Shown: positions 22,815-29,445 of the stretch, piece by piece | Numbering within the stretch: position 1 is the first letter of the stretch | Layout: every line of letters begins with the position of its first letter | Assembly (NCBI GenBank): GCA_002364975.1 | Contig: DEYT01000101.1 | Coordinates: forward strand, 19,664-49,108 | From: Opitutia bacterium UBA3151 | Lineage (GTDB): Bacteria; Verrucomicrobiota; Verrucomicrobiia; Opitutales; Seribacteraceae | DNA length: 29,445 bases | Direction: 5' to 3' | Notes under the pieces: model-generated | What the model saw: only the letters and a program-made list of their open reading frames with translations | Databases searched by the model: none | What the model was told of the DNA's origin: nothing | Translations under genes and position numbers: made by a program

Positions 22815-23573
22815 ATGAAGCCCGCATCATCAAAAAAATCAATGGTTTCCAAGTATCCCAAAATACAGAAGTTTTTAGCTGATTCAGGTCTTTGCTCGCG
22901 TAGAAAAGGAGAAGAATGGATTTCAGAAGGGATTGTTTCAGTAAATGGAAAACCGGCACTGACAGGTCTTCGAATAAATCCGGAAAAAGACATTGTTAAA
23001 GTCAAGGGAAGAAGAATACAAGCAAACCGAACCACTTTGGTAACTTTTATGGTAAACAAACCAAAGGGTTTTACTTGCTCCAATGAAGATGAGCATGCAG
23101 AACGGCTTATTTTTGAATTACTAGAAAAAAAGCATTCCAAAATACGCCTTTTTTGTGCTGGAAGATTGGACCTTGATAGTGAAGGATTAGTAATTTTGAC
23201 CAACGATGGAAACTTAAGTCATCGCTTGACGCACCCGTCCCAAAAAACCAAAAAAAGATATCAAGTTGAGTTAAACCGAAAGCTTGAGAAAGATGATTTC
23301 CACCAACTCCTTAATGGACTTGTGGTAGAAGGAGAATTTTTAAAATTGGATGAAATCAGGTCAAAAAGTGGAATCCCAGTAGGTTCATTAAAGATGGAAG
23401 TCTTTATGAGCCATGGTAAGAAAAGAGAAATAAGGCGGGCATTTGGCACGCTTAAATACCGGGTAAAAAAGCTAAGGCGATTTGCAGTGGGAAAGCTTTT
23501 CCTAGATGGATTGCCTTTGGGAAACTATCGAGAACTACAAAAGAAAGAAATTGATTTGCTCTTGTCAGGATAA
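22815..23573 (+). CDS. rRNA pseudouridine synthase, RsuA/RluB family
   Basis: This enzyme isomerises a uridine in ribosomal RNA. It has 252 residues. The N-terminal S4 RNA-binding domain (residues about 15-60, IQKFLADSGLCSRRKGEEWI) precedes the catalytic domain with the signature AGRLDLDSEGLVILTNDG; the Asp of GRLD is the nucleophile. It ends with the family-typical GKKREIRRAFGTLKYRVKKL segment. The S4 domain and this last motif place it near RluB and RsuA, and the exact target site cannot be told from the sequence. The extreme N-terminus is basic and Ser-rich. An ATG at about 22842 is an alternative start. It is the first gene of a tightly packed plus-strand run. Confidence 0.93.
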   Translation: MKPASSKKSMVSKYPKIQKFLADSGLCSRRKGEEWISEGIVSVNGKPALTGLRINPEKDIVKVKGRRIQANRTTLVTFMVNKPKGFTCSNEDEHAERLIFELLEKKHSKIRLFCAGRLDLDSEGLVILTNDGNLSHRLTHPSQKTKKRYQVELNRKLEKDDFHQLLNGLVVEGEFLKLDEIRSKSGIPVGSLKMEVFMSHGKKREIRRAFGTLKYRVKKLRRFAVGKLFLDGLPLGNYRELQKKEIDLLLSG

Positions 23574-23591
23574 CTTTTCTAGATTGGAAGC

Positions 23592-24194
23592 ATGGGAAAT
23601 AAAAGATTTAGTATCGTTCGTATTCATTTTGCGATTTTTGCATTACTTCTTGCCTTCAACTTTTTGGATGGTCAGGAACAAAAAGGTTCATCGGGTCTTG
23701 CTGATATATTTGCACAGAGTTCAGAATCGAAATCAAGCGATGAAGTGGTCGAAGTTGAACCCGTTGTAGTCGGTAGAGATAGCTGGAACGAAGCCCCGAA
23801 CTCTGGAACTAATGGTGGAGAAAAAAAAGAAAAACTCTCTGAAAATTCTCAAGTTGGTGAACTTGATGCAATCGAAACAAAACAGGCGAATTTTGATCAG
23901 AACGGATTACCCTTGCTACCCCCAAAAGTAATGCCTGCTGTAAATTTAAATCGGAATTTTGAGGGAACTTTGGTGTTGCAACCCAGAAAGTTAGGATTTG
24001 TCAAAAGTTTTGCTTACCAACTTGAGAATGCAAGCGGCAAGAGGCTTGCCTATGTCGATACCCAAGGATTACGTTCCATTAATCCTCTGCAATATAACGG
24101 CAAAAAGGTTAACTTGTTGGGGAAGCTCGAACCTATTGAACCAGGTTCCAAAAAATTAGTCATTCGGGCAAAAATAATTCGGCTGATTGAATAG
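23592..24194 (+). CDS. Small exported protein of unknown function
   Basis: 200 residues; the family is not recognised. An N-terminal signal peptide (IHFAIFALLLAFNFLDGQEQ) is followed by a low-complexity Ser/Glu linker to about residue 115. A C-terminal beta-rich module follows (FEGTLVLQPRKLGFVKSFAY, then LAYVDTQGL and VNLLGKLEPIEPGSKKLVIR). The pattern of that module, with short strands ending in a statement about LGKLEPIEPG, resembles small OB-like or SH3-like periplasmic domains. It lies 18 bases after the pseudouridine synthase gene and 37 before folD, probably in the same transcript. Confidence 0.75.
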   Translation: MGNKRFSIVRIHFAIFALLLAFNFLDGQEQKGSSGLADIFAQSSESKSSDEVVEVEPVVVGRDSWNEAPNSGTNGGEKKEKLSENSQVGELDAIETKQANFDQNGLPLLPPKVMPAVNLNRNFEGTLVLQPRKLGFVKSFAYQLENASGKRLAYVDTQGLRSINPLQYNGKKVNLLGKLEPIEPGSKKLVIRAKIIRLIE

Positions 24195-24231
24195 TAGTCC
24201 CTTTCCGGTCGTCCTCTTCTCAAAATTATTT

Positions 24232-25116
24232 ATGGAAGTAATCGATGGTAATGAAATTGCGGCTCAAATCATTAGCGAGCTTAAGGTAGAAGTTAACTCT
24301 TTTTCACAAGAGAGACCTACTGTTTTATTCATTCGTGTGGGAGAGGATCCGGCTTCGGTTTCCTATGTTCGAAAAAAACAAAATACTGCCAAGAAAATTG
24401 GGATCACAAGTCAGCTACTGGTTCTCCCTGACTCCATCACTCAAGAGGACCTACTTGATGCAATCAGCAAGGCGAATGCAGACCAAGAAATTCACGGCAT
24501 TTTAGTTCAAGCTCCTCTTCCCGCTCACATCGATGAACGCAAGGTCTTTAACCATGTAAATCCAACCAAGGATGTGGATGGATTCAATGCCACTAACTTG
24601 GGCAAGCTTTGCCAGGAAATGGAAGAAGGCTTTACCTCATGTACCCCAGCTGGCATCTTGGAGATTCTGAAGCGAAAAAAAATTGTGACCGAGGGTAAGC
24701 ATGTTGTAGTTCTGGGCCGTAGTTTGATTGTGGGAAAACCAGCAGGTATGCTTCTTTTAAGAAAAGGATTGCCTGGGAATTCTACGGTAACCTTTTGCCA
24801 TTCTCGAACTCCTGATTTGGCTAAATTCACCCAAAAAGCGGATATTATCATTGTTGCTATTGGAAAACCTCAATTTCTGACCGCCGACATGGTAAGCACG
24901 GGAACCACTATCATTGATGTCGGGATCAATCGCTTGGCTGATTCCGCAAAGAAGTCGGGATTTCGCCTGGTTGGCGATGTAGATTATGATAAAGTTGCCC
25001 CCCTTTGCTCTGCCATCACTCCGGTTCCCGGTGGAGTCGGCCCAATGACGGTAGCGATGCTCATGAGCAATACCGTGAAAGCCTTTAAGCTTTCTCTGGA
25101 AACCTCTTATTCATGA
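24232..25116 (+). CDS. folD: Bifunctional methylenetetrahydrofolate dehydrogenase/cyclohydrolase
   Basis: FolD interconverts 5,10-methylene- and 10-formyl-tetrahydrofolate, supplying one-carbon units. It has 294 residues from ATG 24232. The frame extends 15 codons upstream, but only this ATG gives the family N-terminus MEVIDGNEIA. Landmarks are SYVRKKQNTAKKIGI with the catalytic Lys, the PLPAHID segment, NPTKDVDGFN, the cofactor loop GRSLIVGKPAGMLL and the C-terminal TPVPGGVGPMTVAML. The stop overlaps the start of the RDD gene (ATGA). Confidence 0.97.
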   Translation: MEVIDGNEIAAQIISELKVEVNSFSQERPTVLFIRVGEDPASVSYVRKKQNTAKKIGITSQLLVLPDSITQEDLLDAISKANADQEIHGILVQAPLPAHIDERKVFNHVNPTKDVDGFNATNLGKLCQEMEEGFTSCTPAGILEILKRKKIVTEGKHVVVLGRSLIVGKPAGMLLLRKGLPGNSTVTFCHSRTPDLAKFTQKADIIIVAIGKPQFLTADMVSTGTTIIDVGINRLADSAKKSGFRLVGDVDYDKVAPLCSAITPVPGGVGPMTVAMLMSNTVKAFKLSLETSYS

Positions 25117-25688
25117 GTTCAGATAGCGGAATTGAACCTGAAGCACTGGAAAATGAGAAAAAAAACCTCATTCCTGCACCCAAAGCAAAACGTATCCTGG
25201 CATTCGGGATGGATTTTGTATTACTGATCTTCGTTTCCGCTCTCCTCTATATTTATATTCCCAAATTGCATGGCAAAGAAACAGAAGCAGAATTCGTAAG
25301 ATACACATCTCAACTAAGTGAGTCATTCTTATCGAGTCAGGCGAAGGGGTCCAATCCTGACCAAGAGCTAATCGCTCGATTCTCAGAATTTACCAACCGC
25401 ATGAATTATGAATATTGGATGACGATATCTTACATTCTGTATTTCTTCATCGGCGAGTTTGCTTTTAATGGAAAGTCTTTAGGAAAAGCAACTTTTGGGC
25501 TTCAAACTGTTCCCAAGCAACCCGATTTGCCAATGAATCGATTCCAACTAGTGATCCGTTCGATTTTAAAGGGTATATCCTGTAATTCTCCCATTCTTGG
25601 AGGTGCAAACCTATTGTTTTTCATCTTTGACCGAAAACATAGATGCTTGCATGATCTTGCTTCTTCAACAACTACCATACAAACCTAG
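25113..25688 (+). CDS. RDD-family membrane protein
   Basis: 191 residues with the RDD pattern: an Arg and Asp around the first helix (AKRILAFGMDFVLLIFVSA) and a later Asp-containing end (FDRKHRCLHDLASST). Helices lie at about 28-50 and 105-120, with a possible third near 160-175. The family has many unknown members; some act in Na+/H+ antiport or as accessory transporters. The ATG overlaps the folD stop by four bases, showing translational coupling. It is followed by proC after 14 bases. Confidence 0.85.
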   Translation: MSSDSGIEPEALENEKKNLIPAPKAKRILAFGMDFVLLIFVSALLYIYIPKLHGKETEAEFVRYTSQLSESFLSSQAKGSNPDQELIARFSEFTNRMNYEYWMTISYILYFFIGEFAFNGKSLGKATFGLQTVPKQPDLPMNRFQLVIRSILKGISCNSPILGGANLLFFIFDRKHRCLHDLASSTTTIQT

Positions 25689-25702
25689 GCGAGGAGAACA
25701 AT

Positions 25703-26521
25703 ATGGTTAATGATTCAAAATTGGCGTTTATTGGTGCAGGAAAGATGGTCTCCGCGATGGTTTCCTCCCTATTGCGCTTGGGATCTTTCAAGCCAGAAGA
25801 TTTGATTTGCTGCTCGGCAAACGATGGAACATCAGAGCGGTTATCCAAAGCGACTGGTATCCTCCGTGCCAATTCAATCCCAGAACTTTTGGCCTTCGAA
25901 CCCGATGTTTTAACTTTGGGATGTAAACCTCAGCAACTTGCTGAAATTGCATCTGTATTTTCTGACAAAAAGGTTGAAAGTATTGTTCTTTCCATCATGG
26001 CAGGCATAACCTTGGGAAGACTTTCTGATTCTTTTCCGGATGCTCAAAATGTAATTCGTTCAATGCCGAACACTCCTGGCCAGATTGGAGAAGGAATTAC
26101 AGGTTTCGTATTTCTTAACTCCCCAAACCAATTAGAGTATCAAATAGTTACAAATATTCTCTCTTCTTTGGGAGAATCTTTTGAATTGAATTCCGAAGAA
26201 GACATTGACCGAATCACCGCAATCAGCGGAAGTGGACCTGCTTATTTATTTGAATTCACTTGTGCCCTAGAATGTGCCGCTAAAGAAATTGGTTTGCCTG
26301 AAAAACTTGCCAATAAATTCGCTTTGCAAACAATTACTGGAGCATCCAAGCTTTTAGCAAACACTGATCTTCATCCAGAGGAACTTCGCAGTCAGGTTAC
26401 TTCTCCAAACGGCACAACACAAGCGGCTCTCGAGAGCTTGGAGAAAAATAACCTGAGAAAAATCGTCCTAGACGCGGTCGAGGCGGCAAAAGCAAGATCA
26501 ATCGAATTATCAAATGCATGA
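25703..26521 (+). CDS. proC: Pyrroline-5-carboxylate reductase
   Basis: ProC performs the last step of proline synthesis, reducing 1-pyrroline-5-carboxylate with NAD(P)H. It has 272 residues. The Rossmann start is LAFIGAGKMVSAM, the substrate-side motif is RSMPNTPGQIGEGITGF, and the C-terminal domain has ISGSGPAYLFEF and VTSPNGTTQAALESLE. A clear AGGAG lies six bases before the ATG, one of the few good Shine-Dalgarno sequences in this window. The stop overlaps the hldD start by eight bases. Confidence 0.97.
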   Translation: MVNDSKLAFIGAGKMVSAMVSSLLRLGSFKPEDLICCSANDGTSERLSKATGILRANSIPELLAFEPDVLTLGCKPQQLAEIASVFSDKKVESIVLSIMAGITLGRLSDSFPDAQNVIRSMPNTPGQIGEGITGFVFLNSPNQLEYQIVTNILSSLGESFELNSEEDIDRITAISGSGPAYLFEFTCALECAAKEIGLPEKLANKFALQTITGASKLLANTDLHPEELRSQVTSPNGTTQAALESLEKNNLRKIVLDAVEAAKARSIELSNA

Positions 26522-27515
26522 CTTGAGCCACGGAATTACCCTAGTCACTGGAGGTGCCGGTTTGATCGGGAGTGCAGTAATTTGGGGTCTTAATCAAAGA
26601 AAGCTGACTAATATCTGGTTGGTTGACGAAGAGAACCCCAGTGGTCCGAAAAGAGAAAACCTTAAAAACCTTCAGACCCAGCGGCAGATGAGTCCAGAGC
26701 TCTTTCGAGAACTTATCCGAACTAAAAGCGATGAGCTTAAAGATATTCATACCATGATTCATCTCGGTGCATGCTCGAGTACTACGGAAACAAATGAAGA
26801 ATTCCTGACTGATAACAACTTGAGATACACTGCAGAGTTATGCCTTTGGTCTTTGGAGAATGGAGTGCGCTTTATTTATGCGTCTTCGGCTGCAACTTAT
26901 GGGGATGGATCTGAGGGTATGGAGGATACCAGTGAGGACATAGAAAAATACAAGCCCTTAAATCTCTATGGTTGGTCGAAGCATAAATTCGATTTGCTTG
27001 CAAAAGAAAGGGGTTGGCTGGGAAAAACCGCGGGGTTGAAATATTTTAATGTTTTTGGACCAAACGAAGAGCACAAAGAAAATATGAGGTCCGTGGTAAG
27101 TAAAGCCTTCCAACAAATTATGAATACTGAAGAAATGACACTGTTCAAGAGTCATCACCCAGAATATTCAGATGGTAGACAAATGAGAGATTTTCTCTAT
27201 GTGAAAGATGCGGTTAGCATGACGATTTGGTTGGCATCCAATGGAAATGCTAACGGCCTTTTCAACCTGGGGAGTGGGAAAGCCAGAACCTGGATTGATC
27301 TAGCTAGCTCAATTTTTTCCGCCTTAAATCGTGAGCCTTCCATTCGATTTATCGAGATGCCTGAAATTTTACGGGACAAATATCAATATTTTACTGAGGC
27401 CAATATCAAAAAGCTTCGTGAGGCTGGTTTCGTTGAATCACTTTATGAACTTGAAGAGGGGGTACGCGATTATGTGCAGAACTACCTCATGCCCCAGAAG
27501 CGCCTTGGTGCTTAA
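26514..27515 (+). CDS. hldD: ADP-glyceromanno-heptose 6-epimerase
   Basis: HldD converts ADP-D-glycero-D-manno-heptose to the L-glycero form used in the inner core of lipopolysaccharide. It has 333 residues. It is an extended short-chain dehydrogenase with NAD(P)-binding TGGAGLIGSA at the N-terminus. Family-specific segments are HLGACSSTTETNEEF, ASSAATYGDG and the catalytic Tyr/Lys in NLYGWSKHKFDLLAK, followed by KYFNVFGPNEEHK. Together with lpxI this shows an outer membrane with core heptose. Its start overlaps proC by eight bases, and its stop overlaps the opposing DAHP synthase stop (shared TTAA). Confidence 0.95.
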   Translation: MHDLSHGITLVTGGAGLIGSAVIWGLNQRKLTNIWLVDEENPSGPKRENLKNLQTQRQMSPELFRELIRTKSDELKDIHTMIHLGACSSTTETNEEFLTDNNLRYTAELCLWSLENGVRFIYASSAATYGDGSEGMEDTSEDIEKYKPLNLYGWSKHKFDLLAKERGWLGKTAGLKYFNVFGPNEEHKENMRSVVSKAFQQIMNTEEMTLFKSHHPEYSDGRQMRDFLYVKDAVSMTIWLASNGNANGLFNLGSGKARTWIDLASSIFSALNREPSIRFIEMPEILRDKYQYFTEANIKKLREAGFVESLYELEEGVRDYVQNYLMPQKRLGA

Positions 27516-28549
27516 GCTTTGTACCGATTTTCCCAAACGGATTGACAGCAGGCGATTAAATCCTTCATTACCGTTGGGGTAATTGCCTGCTTTGGGTCAT
27601 CTCCAATTCCTTTTGAGGGTTCAATATGGGACTCAATGCATAAACCATCCGCACCGTAGGCAATTGCCGAAATGGAGCAAGCTTTGACAAAGTCGGAATG
27701 ACCTACGCTATGGGATGGATCTACAATCACCGGTGCCCAAGTTCGATTTTTCAACAAGGGAGTGATCGATTCGTCTGGATGGTTTCGGTACCCGTCTAGT
27801 GCCGGGGTTGTTCCACGCGGACAAAGTAAAATATTGGGATTGCCCTCTGCGACCAGATATTCAGCAGCAGCAATGAACTCGTCCGGGGATGCTACATGCC
27901 GACCCCGCTTCAGTAAAATGGAAGTATCACTCCCAGCAGATAGACGCCCTACTTCTTTTAGGAGAGAATAATTCAGGGCATTGCGGGTACCGATTTGTAA
28001 GATATCCACTTTTGCTTCCAAGGCGATTTTCAACTGTTCCAAATCCATCACTTCAACATCGATCGGCAAACTGGTCTCATCTCGGGCTTGTACAATGATC
28101 TCAAGTGCTTTGGAATCTCCTTGATAGGAGTACGGGTTCGTTCTTGGTTTCCATACGCCACCACGCAGTGCATTGACTCCACACTCCTTCAGTGCATGTG
28201 CCGTTTCTAAATACAAATTTGGCTGATCTGGATCGATGGTGCAGGGACCTCCAATGATAAAAGGAAAGGACTTTCCAATCTCTTCCATCCCTAATTTAAC
28301 CACATGATCAGAAAGACCAGAACGTTTATCCATGAGCTTATAAGGAGATTCAATCATATCAACCCTGCGAATGAAAGAAAGGCCTGCGATCCTCTTGAAC
28401 ATTACCTCCCTATCCTCGTCTCCAAGAATTGCATAAACGCAACGATTTCGTCCTTGAATTTCCAATATGGAACAATCAAAGTCGTTTGCAATACGCTCAA
28501 CTTGAGCGATTTGCTCACCCGTAAGCTTTGACCCCTTTGGTATAATCAT
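27512..28549 (-). CDS. aroF: 3-deoxy-7-phosphoheptulonate (DAHP) synthase, type I-beta
   Basis: This catalyses the first step of the shikimate pathway: phosphoenolpyruvate plus erythrose-4-phosphate to DAHP. It has 345 residues. A ferredoxin-like N-terminal domain (about residues 1-70, MIIPKGSKLTGEQIAQVERI) is the feedback domain of type I-beta enzymes. The barrel follows with FIIGGPCTIDPDQ, NALRGGVWKPRTNPYSYQG, LLKRGRH, LCPRGT and the metal-ligand region VDPSHSVGH then GLCIESH. Regulation by aromatic amino acids or prephenate through the N-terminal domain is known for relatives and is only inferred here. It stands alone, convergent with hldD and divergent from the SUMF1 gene. Confidence 0.95.
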   Translation of the reverse strand: MIIPKGSKLTGEQIAQVERIANDFDCSILEIQGRNRCVYAILGDEDREVMFKRIAGLSFIRRVDMIESPYKLMDKRSGLSDHVVKLGMEEIGKSFPFIIGGPCTIDPDQPNLYLETAHALKECGVNALRGGVWKPRTNPYSYQGDSKALEIIVQARDETSLPIDVEVMDLEQLKIALEAKVDILQIGTRNALNYSLLKEVGRLSAGSDTSILLKRGRHVASPDEFIAAAEYLVAEGNPNILLCPRGTTPALDGYRNHPDESITPLLKNRTWAPVIVDPSHSVGHSDFVKACSISAIAYGADGLCIESHIEPSKGIGDDPKQAITPTVMKDLIACCQSVWENRYKA

Positions 28550-28646
28550 TTTTTATTTTCTCTCATGACAAAGCTCCAATGGCAACAAGACAAACTTTGA
28601 TCATTTCAATTTCTCAATGTAATCAACCCAAAAACCCGCAACCAAG

Positions 28647-29441
28647 ATGAAGCAACGCTTTCTCTGCATTTTCCCACTCCTGACTATTCTATTCCTTTTT
28701 GCTCTGAATAGTCCTGCATCCCAAGGCTTACCGGAAATCATTCAGATTCAAAATATTAAGTTAAAAAAAATTCCGATTGGGGAAAAGGTACTGGGTTTAC
28801 CAGAACAATCTCTAGAAATGGAGGAATATCAAGGACTAAGAAAGGTCAAGATTACCAAGCCCTTTTACATTGGAATTACCGAGATCACTCAGGATACATG
28901 GCAAAAAATCATGGGTAAGAATCCAAGTTTTCTCAAGAACCCTAAGCACCCGGTGGAAAATATTACTTGGTTGGAAGCTCAATCTTTTTGTAAACTTCTT
29001 GATCGTCAAAAAGAGCCAGCTCGTCTACCGAAAGGAATGATTTTCCGTCTACCGAGCGAATCAGAATGGGAGTTTGCAGCAAGAGCCAATTCTTCTGACC
29101 TTTTCTTTTTTGGTAATCAAGAATCTAGTATTACTACATTTGCTTGGATTTATCTAAACTCAAAAAACCAGAGTCATCCTGTGGCTTCCCTCCAACCTAA
29201 CCCTTATGGCTTGTATGATATTTACGGAAATGTGCGTGAGTGGTGCCAAGATGGATACGAAGTCGCAAAATGGAACCTGACTAATCCCTTAATAGCTCCC
29301 GCTAAGGAAGAAAAAGTTCATCGGGGTGGAAGTTGGGACTCTTGTGAAGAATGTTGTAAGTCGGGAACCCGATCCAGTGCACTCCAAAATGCAAAATCAA
29401 AAGATCTGGGATTTCGGGTCGCATTTGGATTTCCTTTATGA
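28647..29441 (+). CDS. Exported SUMF1/FGE-fold protein
   Basis: 264 residues with a signal peptide (FLCIFPLLTILFLFALNSPA). The mature part has the formylglycine-generating enzyme-sulfatase fold: FYIGITEITQDTWQKIMGKN, HPVENITWLEAQSFCKLL, RLPSESEWEFAARA, PYGLYDIYGNVREWCQDGY, HRGGSWDSCEECCKSGTRSS and a C-terminal DLGFRVAFG. True FGEs have two active-site cysteines three and eight residues after the Ser of RGGS. Here cysteines are at +4, +7 and +8, so only one position matches and catalytic activity is doubtful. Proteins with this fold also act as binding or regulatory modules. The gene is complete, with the stop at 29439-29441 and the window ending four bases later. Confidence 0.88.
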   Translation: MKQRFLCIFPLLTILFLFALNSPASQGLPEIIQIQNIKLKKIPIGEKVLGLPEQSLEMEEYQGLRKVKITKPFYIGITEITQDTWQKIMGKNPSFLKNPKHPVENITWLEAQSFCKLLDRQKEPARLPKGMIFRLPSESEWEFAARANSSDLFFFGNQESSITTFAWIYLNSKNQSHPVASLQPNPYGLYDIYGNVREWCQDGYEVAKWNLTNPLIAPAKEEKVHRGGSWDSCEECCKSGTRSSALQNAKSKDLGFRVAFGFPL

Positions 29442-29445
29442 AATG

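Overview
The window reads as a chromosomal piece of a Gram-negative bacterium of the Planctomycetes-Verrucomicrobia-Chlamydiae group. The best guess is a marine or polysaccharide-degrading member of Verrucomicrobiota (Opitutales/Puniceicoccales type). This is an inference. It rests on lipid A and heptose genes (lpxI, hldD), a very large secreted sulfatase carrying InlB-type repeats and a Trp-rich C-terminal domain, many signal-peptide and lipoprotein genes, few clear Shine-Dalgarno sequences, and a clpS gene overlapping a DUF2017-like gene. No phage, insertion sequence or CRISPR array was seen.

Layout. Bases 1-1234: the 3' part of a voltage-gated cation channel gene, convergent with a small secreted-protein gene. 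1401-4829: leuS then lpxI. 4825-5124: a decayed fragment of a Trp-rich C-terminal domain. 5195-11005: a roughly 1,940-residue secreted protein that joins an esterase-like domain, an FN3 domain, an iduronate-sulfatase-like domain, ten InlB-type repeats and a Trp-rich C-terminal domain. 11056-11243 (minus): a structured RNA with its own promoter whose fold and sequence landmarks fit 6S RNA. 11291-13155: two envelope proteins of unknown function in divergent orientation. 13173-13249: tRNA with a CAU anticodon. 13381-14955: an NtrC-type sigma-54 response regulator. 15023-18032: a three-gene unit of ketosynthase, acyl carrier protein and CrtI-like FAD oxidoreductase. 18029-18764 (minus): clpS and the DUF2017-like gene. 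18879-20234: a membrane protein with a long acidic tail. 20262-20338: tRNA-Arg(ACG). 20409-22733 (minus): housekeeping fabG-acpP-fabF. A 20-bp perfect palindrome lies upstream of this operon, in the divergent promoter region. 22815-27515: a tight co-directional run of a pseudouridine synthase, a small exported protein, folD, an RDD membrane protein, proC and hldD. 27512-28549 (minus): DAHP synthase. 28647-29441: an exported SUMF1/FGE-fold protein.

How the genes fit together. Envelope biogenesis (lpxI, hldD, fabG-acpP-fabF), basic metabolism (folD, proC, DAHP synthase) and translation (leuS, two tRNAs, pseudouridine synthase) form the core. The accessory interest lies in three places. The first is the giant esterase-sulfatase, probably for esterified, sulfated polysaccharides. 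The second is the dedicated KAS-ACP-desaturase triad, which duplicates fatty-acid functions present a few kilobases away and so suggests a specialised acyl product. The third is the probable 6S RNA, which was found only by reading the structure of the intergenic region.
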